A stretch of 64,000 nucleotides of DNA from Siphonodentalium dalli (GCA_032622095.1 CP136064.1:46205573-46269572), one strand, 5' to 3'; shown: positions 1 through 11,895, numbered from the stretch's first letter. Translations and numbers: made by a program. The notes: a model not told the origin generated them from the sequence alone.

Positions 1-456
1 ATGAGTTACCAAATGTAAATTATGTTCATTGCATTACCAATTATTGATTGTAAATATGATAATTTCATGATTAGTTGTAAATATGTTGATTCTTAATTCA
101 AAAATAAAAGTTATGTTGTTGAAAAACAGTGTCTGTTTTTAATGATCGTCTTCGACAATGTCGATGAAGATCTTAATTCACCAAAAAAAAAGAAACACAT
201 TTGAAATTACATTCGGGGAAAGTTGGTAGAAAAACATCGAGGGTTCGCTTGTGTTTCGGGAGTTGGATCAAGAGGATGGATTTGAGTTCCTAAAGACCCC
301 TTATCCACTTTTCTTGTGATCTAACGTAAAACGGCCCTTTTCAGGGCCACACAAAACCTGCTATCAGATGGCTCTTACATGCACATTTTCACAGCGCTAG
401 CGTCTTCGAATTTATTAGAAGGCTTTCGCTTTTGTTAAAAATGCACTGGTAAAGTA
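1..456. other. Unassigned AT-rich sequence
   Basis: I see no convincing coding region, RNA gene or repeat boundary here. The stretch is AT-rich with short A and T runs. Confidence 0.5.
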
Positions 457-589
457 GCACAATTTACCAACACATCTATTTTTTCTCGGTATTATTCTAA
501 GTTCAATGTGTACAGCTAAGGGGAGCGCCCTTCGCTTACCACACTGCCATTAGAATCCGAGAGAAAATCGATACATTGGTAAATTGTGC
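457..589. repeat. Imperfect inverted repeat, ~40-bp arms
   Basis: The arm starting GCACAATTTACCAA (457-470) is matched in reverse complement by TTGGTAAATTGTGC (576-589). Similarity continues inward to about 503 and 550 (TTTCTCGG against CCGAGAGAAA), leaving a loop of about 45 bp. It may be a small foldback element or a decayed MITE. No target duplication was identified. Confidence 0.6.
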
Positions 590-659
590 TCTTTTCTGTC
601 AAAATAAACCACTTCGAAGCGCTCACCTTACTCTTTGGAATATAACATAGCCTCTGGAC

Positions 660-980
660 CGACCCTGGGCGGGTCACTCCGGTCCCACCCCCTCGCTCGG
701 GGCCACTCTGGCCCATGGGCCAGAGTGGCCCCGAGCGACGGGTTTGGATTGTTTCTGGCTCACCCCCTCGCCAGAGTGGCCCCGAGCGACGGGTTTGGAT
801 TTTTGTATGGGGGGGGCGGAAATTAATCCAAACCCGTCGCTCGGGGCCACTCTGGCCCATGGGCCAGAGTGGCCCCGAGCGAGGGGGGTGGGCCAGAAAA
901 AATCCAAACCCCTCGTTCGGGGCCACTCTGGCCCATGGGTCAGAGTGGCTCCGAGCGGGGGGTGGGCCAGAGTGGCAGCC
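660..980. repeat. Cluster of 46-bp perfect palindromes
   Basis: Two perfect 46-bp palindromes lie at 693-738 and 837-882, and a third imperfect copy at about 913-958. Each is centred on GGCCCATGGGCC with outer arms reading CGCTCGGGGCCACTC. The first two palindromes are themselves arranged as mirror images, because the GGGTTTGGATT after the first is matched by AATCCAAACCC before the second. The GC-rich composition contrasts with the AT-rich flanks. Overlapping open frames here are palindrome artefacts. Confidence 0.85.
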
Positions 981-2130
981 AATACTACTGTAATACCGTG
1001 TCTACGATGGTGCCTGGGAGTACCATTTGGTGAATCGGTCGGTCGGGTGCATAGCGCATTATTGATATAGTATCTACATTTCTACTATAAATATGCAGTG
1101 TGTGTGTGTGTGTGGGGGTGTCTGAATAAAAGGCGGATATGAAGTTTTGTAGCGGCGTGTCTCCATGGTGCCCATGAGTCCCGGTCGGTCAATCAGTCGG
1201 TCGGGTGCATGGCGCATTACTGATATCTATATTTCGACGAGATATATAGCTGTGTCGGGGTCTGGGGAGAATGCGAACCAAGGATGTGGTAATACCGTGT
1301 CTATGATGGTGCCTGGGAGTACCATTTGGTGAATCGATCGGTTAGGTTCATAGTGCATTATTGATGTAGTATCCATATTTCTACGATAAATATGCAGTGT
1401 GTGTTTGTGGGGGTCTAAATAAAAGGCGGACACGGAGTTTGTAACGGCGTGTGTCCATGATGCCCATGAGTGCCGGTCGGTCAATCAGTCGGTCAGGTGC
1501 ATTGCGCATTATTGATATATATATATATTTCGACGTGATATATAGCTGTGTCGGGGTCTGGGGAGAACGCGAAAACGGTTGGTAATGTCGTGTCTACAAT
1601 GATGCCTAGTAGTCCCATCTTGTGAATCAGTCGGTCGGGTGCATATCACATTATTGATCTTGTATCTACATTTCGTCGTGAACTATAGCAGTATCGGGGA
1701 CTGGGGAAAATGCGGAGCACGACGTTGTAATGGCGTGACTACACGGTGGCTTGGAGTCTCAGTCGGTGACTCAGTGGATCAGGTGCATATCACATTATGG
1801 ATATCATATCTATATTTCGACGAGATATATAGCTGCCGTTGTCTGGGGAGAATGTGAAACACGGATGTGGTAATGCCGTGTCTGGGAGTACCATTTTGCT
1901 GAATCGGTCGATCAGGTGCATAGCGCATTATTGATATTATCCATATTTCCACGATAAATATGTAGTGTGTGGGTCTGGGTCTGAATAAAGGCGGATACAG
2001 AGTTTGTAATGGCGTGTTTGCATGGTACCCAGTCCCGGCCGGCCAGTCAGTCAGTAAGGTGCATAGCGCATTATTGATATCATATATATTTGCAATTCAT
2101 GTAATGGCTGTTTTAATGTTGACCGGGGAG
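981..2130 (+). repeat. Tandem array, ~145-bp monomer, about 8 copies
   Basis: The motif GCATAGCGCATTATTGAT or a close variant recurs near 1049, 1207, 1349, 1499, 1641, 1784, 1919 and 2061, spacings of about 135-158 bp. Two monomer types alternate: one carries TGTCGGGGTCTGGGGAGAA, the other a GT-rich stretch with AAAGGCGGA. The real unit is therefore a dimer of roughly 290 bp. Confidence 0.85.
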
Positions 2131-3053
2131 GTGCACGACCGTTTCACTATTCATTTGGACTCAAATCTGCGCACATCGCATAGAGCCTATACAACCCTGG
2201 AGGGTCCGACGGGGGGTGCAGGAAAGGGTTATTGTGTGTCCCAGAAGGTGAATGTGGCTCTGGGTGTGGTCTTCAAAACACATAGAAACACTACCCTGTT
2301 GAGAAAATTGACACAAACATATCGGAGGGACCATATATACCCTACTTTCTATATTCTTTAGATATGTGCAATTGCAAATTATATGTGCCACAGAACTGTT
2401 CCATTTTCTATCGTATTCCGTCAATCGATCGATTTAGCCTGAAATTTTATGGTTTGTCGAAGAACGGCTATTAAATTTGATGATGTGCAGATCGTTTAAT
2501 CTTTGTTTGCCTCTCGTCGGTAGAAAATATGACCGGAAGTTTGGAAACGAAGACAAGGCTGTCAAAGAAAGCGCGCGAAAACATCATAACTATTATTATT
2601 GAGGGTTACAGTACACCAATTATTCTCCATAGGCGAGAGTGTTAATGTCCGGGGCTATGCTCGATTCATTGTGAATGCTGGAACTTTCTAACCTAGTCAA
2701 TTTTGAAGAATTACTCTTCGGACCCAATATGACCCAAAAAATGATTAGGTCCGTGTGCCTATTCCGTCTTTAAATGTATCGCTTTTGATACTACCCTAAT
2801 TCCGCACAAAAAATCATCACCAAATTTTCAAACACACCCCATTAAATGCCAGGTTAATTATTTCACCCACTCTGGATCAATATTCATCTAGGTATAATAT
2901 TTCCATGGTGGCTTTGATATTTTCTTGTTTTAGCTTTAATTTTATCCCAATCATAATCAACCATTCAGCTGCCAGATGTGATTTTATGCTGACTTGAGAG
3001 ACAGCACACCATGGGGGTGGGGGATTTTTTTTATACTTGGTGTACTATAACCT
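981..3053 (+). repeat. Left arm of large inverted repeat 1
   Basis: This arm matches 3930-7010 in reverse complement, with the loop at 3054-3929. Inner landmarks pair well: AGTACACCAATTATTCTCC near 2611 with GGAGAATAATTGGTGTA near 4355, and the AGCCTATACAACCC block near 2185 with its mirror near 4755. The outer part is a tandem array. The arms are diverged by indels and substitutions, so the structure is old. No open frame in it resembles a known transposase. Confidence 0.85.
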
Positions 3054-3929
3054 ATATTGAGCATTGGACAGATAATAAAGTCGCCCAAACGATATTAAAT
3101 TGCGCCATTTACCGACTTCAAAATAGATAACTTTGATTCGAAACGTGTCTGTGTTCTTACTTCATTAACACTCTTCTGCCACCACCCATACCTGAATGTG
3201 CTAAAAAATATATCTTGACTTGAATGTGATTTTTTTTCATTAAAGCTGCATTCTGGCAAATTAAACAATGACGACGTATATACATGTTGTCGATCTGATA
3301 GCTTGTAGATATCACTTCCAGAAAATATATCATACGATTCGCCAGGTGAATTGGGCGAACTTGGTGTTCACATTGGGCGCACCCACCAAATTTTCGAAAA
3401 TAATCGACAGAAAACCCAAATATGCCCGTCACAAGAATGCATTTATTGGCGGAAATTTGGGCGCGTTAGATCGTTAAACCATTTATGCAAATTTCCAGGG
3501 TTGGCCTTTTTTGTCAAACTGTCACCCTAAAGGGGCAATTCGACTTCGTTTGACCAGATACTGGACCGATTTTGCATCATGTGTTAGAGTGTGGCCCATA
3601 ATGAAACATTGATTTACGCCGACGTCGTGCTCAATCCCGACAAATCCGCCTTTGCATTCATGTGGAATGTCGGGTGCCCCAAAAGGTGGTATCACGTTCA
3701 TTAAAGGGGTATTCATGGGCCAGCAATAGGCCGAAAATGACAATTTTCGGTTTTACAACGAGAAGCAGAAATGGCATGGGAGGAGTTAATTTTTAATTTT
3801 ATTTGACGGCTCCTGTGTCTTAGTAATCTATCGTATCGTGTGAAGCAAGCTCCCAATTTGTTTTCTGAGGATAATGAGCACGGGACATGTTCCAGCGCAG
3901 AAATCTGAAAAACGACCATATCTTGGTTA
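3054..3929. other. Loop of inverted repeat 1, no gene seen
   Basis: This unique spacer separates the two arms. Open frames are short and overlap on both strands without domain-like composition. If the structure is a foldback transposon it is non-autonomous. Confidence 0.5.
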
Positions 3930-4879
3930 TAGTACACCAAATATAAAAAATTATCCACGTTGGTGTGCTGTGACCCACACTCAAGTCAGCATAAAATCAC
4001 ATATGGCAGCCGAATGGTTGATTATGATTGGGATAAAATTAATGCTAAAACAAGAAAAAATCAAAGCCACCATGGACATATTATACCTAGATGAATACTG
4101 ATCCAGAGAGGGTGAAATAATTAACCTGGCATTTAATGCGGATGTGTTTGAAAAATTGGTGATGATTTTTGGGCGGAATTAGGGTAGTATCAAAAGCGGT
4201 ACATTTATAGACGGAAGAGGCACACGGACCTATTCATTTTTTTTTTGGGTCATATTGGGTCCAAAGAGTCATTCTTCAAAATTGACTAGGTTAGAAAGTT
4301 CCAGCATTCACAATGAATCGAGCATAGCCCCGGACATTAACACTGTCGCATATGGAGAATAATTGGTGTATTGTAACCCTCAATAATAATAGTTATGATG
4401 TTTAATTGACAACCTCGTCTTCGTTCCCAAACTTCCGGTCATATTTCCCGCCGACGAGAGGCAAACTAAGATCAAACGATGTGAACATCTTCAAATTTAA
4501 GAGCCGTTCTTCGACAAACCATAAAATTTCAGGGTAAATCGATCGAGTTACGGAATACGATAGAAAATGGAACAGTTCTGTGGCACGTATAATTTGCAAT
4601 TGCACATATCTATATAGAAAGTAGGGTATATATATGGTCCCTCCGATATTTTTGTGTGACAGGGTAGTGTTTCTATGTGTTTTGAAGACCACAGCCAGAG
4701 CCACATTCACCTTCCGGCACCCACAACAACCCTTTCCTGCACCCCCTCATCGGAGCCTCTCGGGTTGTATAGGCTCTATGCGGATATGCGCAGTTAGATT
4801 TGAGCCAAAATGAATAGTGAAACGGTCGTGCATCTCCCAGGTCAACATGACAACAGCCATTACATGAATTTGCAAATAT

Positions 4880-7010
4880 ATATATGATATCAATAATGCG
4901 CTATGCACCTGACCGACTGAGTTACCGACCGGGACTCATGGGCACCATGTATATAGGCACGCCGTTACAAACACTGTTTCCGCCTTTATTCAGACCCACT
5001 CCCCCACGCATTACATATTTATCGTGGAAATATGGATAATATCAATAATGCGATATGCACCTGATCGACCGATTCAGCAAAATGGTATTCCCAGACACGA
5101 CATTACCACATCCGTGTTTCACATTCTCCCCAGACACCGACGGCTATATCTATCTCGTCGAAATATAGATACGATATCTATAATGTGATATGTACCCGAT
5201 CAACTGAGTCACCGATTGAGACTCCAAGCCACCGTGTAGTCACGCCATTACAACTTCGTGTTCCGCATTTTCCCCAGTCTCAGATACTGCTATAATTCTC
5301 GTAGAAATGTAGATACAAGATCAATAATGTGCTATGCATCCGACCGACTGACTCACCAGATGGGACTACTAGGCATCATTGTAGACACGCATTACCAACC
5401 GTGTTTCGCGTTCTCCCCAGACGTCTCGTCGAAATATATATATCAATAATGCGCTATGCACCTGACCGACTGAGTGACCGACCGGAACTCCTGGGCACCA
5501 TGGAGACACGTCGTTACAAAAAATCCGTGTCCGCCTTTCATTCAGATCCCCACCCACACACACACTGCATATTTCTCGTAGAAATATGGATAATATATCA
5601 ATAATGCGCTATGCACCTGAACAACCGATTCCCCAGATGGTACTCCCAGGCACCACCATAGACACGCTATTACCACATCCGTGTTTCACATTCTCCCCAG
5701 ACCCCGATACAGCTATATATCTCGTCGAAATATATATATCAACTATCAGGGTGACCCGACTTCGTCCGTGCTGTTTCCCCTCTGCTTTCATCCGTCGAAA
5801 GGCGCGATTTGACCTTGAATTGACCATTTTGAAGGTCAGGTCGGGGTCACGATTTGACCCGTCCAAAATACTCCCCGGTCAAAAGTAGCCCTAGGTATCA
5901 AATTCCGTCGATATCCGTCGAAATGCGCGATTTGACCTTGAATTGACCATTTTGAAGGTCAAGGTCAGGTCAGGGTCACGATTTGACCTGTACAAAATAC
6001 TCTCCGGACAAAAGTACCCATAGGTATCAAATTTCGTCGAAAGGCGCGATTTGACCTTGAATTGACCATTTTGAAGGTCAAGGTCAGGTCGCGGTCACGA
6101 TTTGACCGATCCAAAACACTCCCCGGATAAAAGTACCCATAAGTATCAAATTTCGTCGAAATCCGTCTAAAGGCGCGATTTGACCTTGAATTGATCATTT
6201 TGAAGGTCAAGGTCAGGTCGGGGTCACGATTTGACGCGTCCAAAACACTCCCCGGATAATAGTAACCTTAGGTATCAAATTTCGTCGAAATTCTTCGAAA
6301 GGTGCGATTTGACCGTGAATTGACCATTTTGAAGGTCAATGTCAGGTCGTCGGGTCACGATTTCACCCGTCCAAAATATTCCCCGGACAAAAGTACACAT
6401 AGGTACAAAATTTCGTCGAAATACGTCCGGCAGTTTTCCCGGCCATTGCTAACAAACGAACAAACAGACATATATCAATAATGCGCTATGCACCTGACCG
6501 ACTGAATGATCGACCGGGACTCATGAGCACCATGGAGACACGCCGTTACAAACTCCGTGTCCGCATTTTATTCGGACCCCCTCCCCACCCCACCCACACG
6601 CACACACTGCATATTTCTAGTAGAAATATGGATAATATATCAATAATGCGCTATGCACCTGACCAACCGATTCCCCAAATGGTACTCCCAGGCACCATCA
6701 TAGACAAGCTATTACCACATCCGTGTTTCACATTCTCCCCAGACCCCGACATGGCTATATATCTCGTCGAAATATAGATATAAATAATGCGCTATGCACC
6801 TGAATGACTGAGTGACCGACCGGGACTCCTGTGCACCATGGAAACACGCCGCTACAAACTACGTGTCCGACTTTTAATCACCAACCCCCCCCCCCCCCCA
6901 ACACAAACACTGCAGATTTCTCGTACAAATATGGATAATATATCAATAATGCGCTATGCACCTGACAGACCGATTCACCAATGGTACTCCCATGCATCAT
7001 CATAGACGTG
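4880..7010 (-). repeat. Tandem array of the ~145-bp monomer, right arm
   Basis: ATCAATAATGCGCTATGCACC and variants recur near 4891, 5042, 5181, 5322, 5447, 5598, 6476, 6637, 6783 and 6943. These are the same two alternating monomers as in the left arm, in reverse orientation. The 5598-6476 gap is explained by the 0.73-kb insertion. Confidence 0.85.
5743..6469 (-). mobile_element. Inserted element with ~120-130-bp GGTCA-rich repeats and 9-bp TSD
   Basis: The 9-bp sequence ATATATCAA flanks this segment at 5734-5742 and 6470-6478, and removing the insert restores a normal monomer of the host array. The left edge (CTATCAGGGTGACCCGACTTCG region) resembles the hairpin end of the minus-oriented Helitron-like units at 32-34 kb (CTAGAAGGTGACCCGACTTCG region). 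Internally the phrase GATTTGACCTTGAATTGA repeats about every 118-130 bp, near 5808, 5929, 6047, 6177 and 6307. No coding capacity is apparent. Confidence 0.75.
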
Positions 7011-9300
7011 GTACCCCTCCCCGGAACCTCCGGTGAGAATAGGTTCTATTCAGAGGGGAGCATATATTATTGAGCCCAAATTGAATAGCAAACCCGTCGT
7101 GCGCCTCCCAGGCCAACACAACTACAGCCATTACGATAATTTGCGAATTGGTTTCTGGCGTACTATTCAGAATCCTATTCGAAATCCGCCCCTCCCGGTC
7201 CCTCTCCTCGGGGTAAAATTTATTTGACGTGGGGGTCGGGTAGGCGGGCAGCCAATTGTCCCGAGTCCAAATCCTGCACCCCCTCCCACGGACAGATTGG
7301 GAGTTACTGTAGCGACAACGAACTGGTTTCTGACATCCAATTCGCGTCCCAGAAACCTATTCGCATTCCAGAAACCTATTCGAAATCCGCCCCTATCGGT
7401 GCCTCCCCGGGGGTCATAAGCGATTTGAAGTGGGGATCGGGTAGATAATCTAAGGATCGACGTGAACCCAAATTGACCACCCCTCCCACGGATAGATTGA
7501 GAGTTAATGCGAGAACGACGAACTGGTTTCTGACGCCCAATTCGCGTTCCAGAAACCTATTCTAATTATGCCCCTATCGGTGCCTCCCCGGGGGTCATAA
7601 GTGATGTGGAATGGGGGTCGGGTAGAGAATCCGCGGATCTACCAGAACCCAAAATTTCCACCCCTACCACCATTAGGTTGTGAGTAATTAAGAAAACAAC
7701 GAACTGGTTTCTGGCAACCAATTGGCTTTCCAGAAACCTATTCAAAATCAGAAACGCTCTTCATGGTCCCTCCCATTTTTTGGGTAAATTTTCCCAACGG
7801 GATAGTGTTTCTATGTGTTTTGTTGCACATACCCAGTGCCAAATTCAGCCTCCGACACCTCCGAGGCCATTCTCGTGCACCCCTCCGTGGACCCCACCCC
7901 GGGGAGTATAGGCTCTATATTATTTATAATTGAGCCCAAATGGAATAGCAAACCCGTCGTGCACCTCCCGGCCAACACAACGACAGCCATTACGGTAATT
8001 TGCGAATTGGTTTCTGGCGTACTATTCAGAATCCTATTCGAAATCCGCCCCTCCCGGTCCCTCTCCTCGGGGTAAAATTTATTTGACGTGGGGGTCGGGT
8101 AGGCGGGCAGCCAATTGTCCCGAGCCCAAATCCTGCACCCCCTCCCACGGACAGATTGGGAGTTACTGTAGCGACAACGAACTGGTTTCTGACATCCAAT
8201 TCGCGTCCCAGAAACCTATTCGCATTACAGAAACCTAATCGAAATCCGCCCCTATCGGTGCCTCCTCGGGGGTCATACGCGATTTGAAGTGGGGATCGGG
8301 TAGATAATCTAAGGATCGACGTGAACCCAAATTGACCACCCCCTCCCACGGATAGATTGAGAGTTAATGCGAGAACGACGAACTGGTTTCTGACGCCCAA
8401 TTCGCGTTCCAGAAACCTATTCGAAATATGCCCCTATCGGTGCCTCCCCGGGGGTCATACGTGATTTGGAATGGGGGTCGGGTAGAGAATCTGCGGATCG
8501 ACCAGAACCCAAAATTTCCACCCCCTACCACCATTAGGTTGTGAGTAATTAAGAAAACAACGAACTGGTTTCTGGCAACCAATTGGCTTTCCAGAAACCT
8601 ATTCAAAATCAGAAACGCTCTTCATGGTCCCTCCCATTTTTTGGGTAAATTTTCCCAACGGGATAGTGTTTCTATGTGTTTTGTTGCACATACCCAGTGC
8701 CAAATTCAGCCTCCGACACCTCCGAGGCCCCTCTCGTGCACCCCTCCGTGGACCCCACCCCCGGGGAGTTTAGGCTCTATATTATTTATAATTGAGCCCA
8801 TATGGAATAGCAAACCCGTCGTGCATCTCCCGGCCAGCACAACGACAGCCATTACGATAATTTCCGAATTGGTTTCTGGCATACTATTCAGAATCCTATT
8901 CGAAATCCGCCCCTCCCGGTCCCTCTCCTCGGGGTAAAATTTATTTGACGTGGGGGTCGGGTAGGCGGGCAGCCAATTGTCCCGAGCCCAAATCCTGCAC
9001 CCCCCTCCCACGGACAGATTGGGAGTTACTGTAGCGACAACGAACTGGTTTCTGACATCCAATTCGCGTCCCAGAAACCTATTCGCATTCCAGAAACCTA
9101 TTCGAAATCCGCCCCTATCGGTGCCTCCCCGGGGGTCATAAGCGATTTGAAGTGGGGATCGGGTAGATAATCTAAGGATCGACGTGAACCCAAATTGACC
9201 ACCCCCTCCCACGGATAGATTGAGAGTTAATGCGAGAACGACGAACTGGTTTCTGACGCCCAATTCGCGTTCCAGAAACCTATTGCCACATTCAGATTCC
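7011..9300 (+). repeat. Higher-order tandem repeat, ~860-bp unit with ~188-bp subrepeats
   Basis: The phrase GGGATAGTGTTTCTATGTG recurs at about 7801 and 8661, an ~860-bp period. Partial units occupy 7011-7790 and 8650-9300 and one complete unit lies between. Within each unit, GAACTGGTTTCTGAC/GGC recurs every ~175-190 bp (7145, 7320, 7509, 7697 in the first). Monomers inside a unit are diverged, while whole units are nearly identical, the hallmark of higher-order repeat amplification. Long minus-strand frames here are repeat translations, not genes. Confidence 0.85.
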
Positions 9301-9555
9301 GTCATCTCCACGCCCACTCTTCTGCACCACCTCATCGATTGGAGATCGGACCCTCCCAGGTAGTATAGGCTCTATTCAGAGGGGCGCAGTTCTGACCGAT
9401 ATCGTAAGGCTGGACATCTTCCCGTCCGTCACAATATGCTTTATTTTATCAATCCCGCCACCTCCCCCGTCTACCGTAATGTGATATTCCAATGTTATGT
9501 CTACGTTTTGAACTGGGTACTGGGTAGTGGGTAATGGTTGCTAACTTCACACACC
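9301..9555. other. Edge of repeat region, then unique sequence
   Basis: A short remnant of the repeat module (GGCTCTATTCAGAGGGG near 9369) is followed by sequence without recognisable features. Confidence 0.4.
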
Positions 9556-9564
9556 TATAAAAAG
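9556..9564 (+). promoter_or_regulatory. Possible TATA box
   Basis: TATAAAAAG is followed about 25-30 bp later by a pyrimidine/CA context suitable for initiation (CCAGATTC near 9581). It sits upstream of the candidate spliced unit at about 10.0-10.5 kb. AT-rich DNA produces such motifs by chance, so this is weak. Confidence 0.25.
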
Positions 9565-9719
9565 CACCACGGTTGTAATGCCAGATTCTGAAGTAAACGA
9601 CGACGTTTGAAGTGCAGCGATTTTAAAGAGCGTTTTTTCTCCTCAAAGAAATCTACAATGACTAAATAACGGAGATATTCAGAAAAGAGACAGAAATAAT
9701 TTAAAGAGCGTTTTAAAGA

Positions 9720-10224
9720 GTATAATCTGTTTACAACAGGACTCCATCAACAAATTACTGGAGTATGTTCTGATTTACATGTATGTCCTGTTACGAGAGT
9801 AAAATTGTGGTACACGCGACTTTACTTGTGATTTACAAGGGTATGTTCTTTTACGTGGCCTTTACATGACTTTTATCAGAGTATATCAATGTTTATCAGG
9901 GTTTTACCAGAATATAATCTGTTAAAGAACTTACCAGAGTGTGTTATGATTTACATGGGATTACTTGTGCATGAGTTTTGCCCATGTCCTGTTTCACCAG
10001 CATTTTAAGAAGAGGGAAGTGGGTACACCATGCCTTTACTTGAAATTTACATGTGTATGTTCTGTGTACATGGAATTTACATGGCTTTTATCGGAGTACC
10101 GGTATATCATTGTTTATCTGACCTTATCGTGCTTTTACCATGCAGAGTATTTTATAAGGGTCAAGAGCGTTTCTGTCACTTCTGTGCAAAACACCGAAAC
10201 ATATGAAAAGTCCCTCAGACTTCA
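9720..10224 (+). other. Possible upstream exon region ending at a GTAAGT donor
   Basis: A frame is open from an ATG at 9965 to 10228, and a consensus splice donor GTAAGT lies at 10225-10230. The sequence before it is full of loosely repeated phrases (TTTACATG, TATGTTCT, TTTTATC), suggesting a degenerate short repeat rather than a conserved coding exon. The frame leaves two bases at the donor, which does not fit the more protein-like frame of the downstream exon. I do not recognise a product. Confidence 0.2.
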
Positions 10225-10380
10225 GTAAGTTTTTCAGAACATAATATGGTCTATGACTCTATATATAGTGGTATTTCGTGAACTAGTTGACCTACATTGT
10301 CCCCACTACCACATCCCGTATATCTTATTCTAAGTATTCTTGGGGTTCAAATTCAACTTCTGATTTATTTTCCATTTCAG

Positions 10381-10505
10381 ACAAAGATATCGCCGAGAGA
10401 GCAAAATTCAACGAACAACCCTCCAAACCCTCCAGGATTTCATCGCCAGAAAAAAGACCTGCCGGCGAGTGTGATCCATACCTTCCTCAGTGCGCTAATT
10501 CATGA
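10381..10505 (+). CDS. Candidate 3'-terminal coding exon, unknown product
   Basis: A strong acceptor (pyrimidine-rich tract ending TTTTCCATTTCAG at 10380) precedes a frame that ends at TGA 10503-10505. Entered in phase 1, it encodes a hydrophilic tail with a Lys-Arg pair followed by a short C-terminal segment with two cysteines seven residues apart (GECDPYLPQC). That arrangement would suit a processed secreted peptide, but the resemblance is only superficial. The other two frames are also open over much of the exon (one to 10557), so the frame is not proven. No AATAAA follows; an ATTAAA lies near 10590. Confidence 0.25.
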
Positions 10506-10559
10506 AATGGTGGATAGCCAAAGGAAATTTTGTCCAAATATGAATTATACTGGTTAACT

Positions 10560-11390
10560 GTATAATATGTGTGAGAAAAACAGCCAAGCATTAAAATTGG
10601 GCCTGACTAGAATGGTATTATTATTTCCTGGTCATTTCACCGAGATATTGGGTAGCGCTTCGAAGCTACTGACTGACTAGGTTTAAATTTATAAACTAAT
10701 TCGCACCTGGGGTATCCATGTATACTATAATACACTGTGACCAGTTGGGAAACTGCTATTTGTATTCTTGTCTAAGCCTGAACATTTTGGTGTCAGTGAA
10801 TGTAGTACTACATGTGCATACATTTGTGTTCACTGTTACGGATATTATATAGCTAGCATGTGACGTGGCGAAAGCTCCTATGAAATTATAATCAAAACCG
10901 AGAAAGTGAGTGACTTGCACGTAAAGTGCCATCGTGTCCATACACATGTGATAAACTGATATATAATATAACAAGAAAACCATAATCAGAAATGGTAACG
11001 CCCTCAAGATCATATTATTGGGCATAGATATAAATTGTAATATAAAATATATTGGTTACATGAATTCCGTTAAAACAACTCATCCTTCAAATTATTACAA
11101 AAAACTACGGCTTATTACTGCAGGTTTCTCATTCACCACACCAGAAAGCCTCTAAATGCGGATAATAAAATCGGAGCCATTGTGTTCCCGCCATAAAATC
11201 TTCAAGAGTGGCTCAGCCATTGTTTATACCTAAACATCGAAAGCAATCAACGCTGTCATAATAGTTATATACTGCAACTATCAGACATCCAGCGAATACA
11301 CACCCCACGAAAACCCGAAATGTGTTGTCTTGCGAGATATCCCATCGCTATAGTTCAATATGACACGGCCAGATTAGCCTTCCTACAATA
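10560..11390. other. Unassigned AT-rich sequence
   Basis: No repeat boundary, RNA gene or persuasive exon is visible. Short frames on both strands look random. Confidence 0.4.
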
Positions 11391-11394
11391 TCCT

Positions 11395-11802
11395 ATAACG
11401 ATAAAGCTTCTCAAATCGTCGGCATAGTCAATAGAACTTTCACGAACTTGGACATCGACAATTTCCGATCACTCTACATAAGCATGGTCAGATCTATCAT
11501 CTTTAAAATCGAGACCGAATGATAAGACTCAATCTGATGTCTTTATTGACTTTAAAATTTAGATTTAGAGGAGATCTAATCGAGGTAAATAAACACGTGT
11601 CAATGCATGTGACCTATTAGAAAGAAATTCATCAAGAAGAACAAGATGACATACTAAAAAGCTACAGATGCGCACTGTTAACAAGGGCATAGGAAAATAT
11701 TTCTTCACGCAAAGGGTGGTAAATAGCTGGAACTCTCTGCAAAACTTCGCTGTTGAGGCTCCAACACTTGATCAATTCAAAATATACATGTTCAAGTGAC
11801 AC
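11395..11802 (+). pseudogene. Decayed non-LTR retrotransposon RT C-terminal fragment
   Basis: Three pieces in different frames follow the usual order of the region after the RT core. First comes DKASQIVGIVNRTF with LYISMVRSI (about 11399-11507), then LKFRFRGDLIEVNKH (to about 11599), then FFTQRVVNSWNSL with VEAPTLDQF (to about 11795). The RGDLIE(V) and the RVVNSWNSLP-type phrases are characteristic of L2/CR1-like elements (family knowledge). Frameshifts and an in-frame stop separate the pieces. Nothing of the endonuclease or the RT catalytic core is present. Confidence 0.75.
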
Positions 11803-11895
11803 AAAAGAAAATATCGAATGGCGATACATATATTTGTAAACAAACATTGCAAATAATGTTATTGGGACGAAAATTCGCAAGACTTGTTCCGTATT

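Larger units (their letters stand above)
3930..7010 (-). repeat. Right arm of large inverted repeat 1
   Basis: This is the reverse complement of 981-3053, interrupted by a later insertion at 5743-6469 and with a longer outer array than the left arm. The module near 4655-4860 (GTGTTTCTATGTGTTTTG, then GGCTCTAT, then GTCGTGCATCTCCCAGG) also appears in the higher-order repeat at 7-9.3 kb, which ties the two repeat systems together. Confidence 0.85.

Noticed and set aside
8706-9335. 209-codon minus-strand frame
   Set aside because: It is built of repeated SNQFVV/NLSVGGG phrases that follow the ~188-bp subrepeats.
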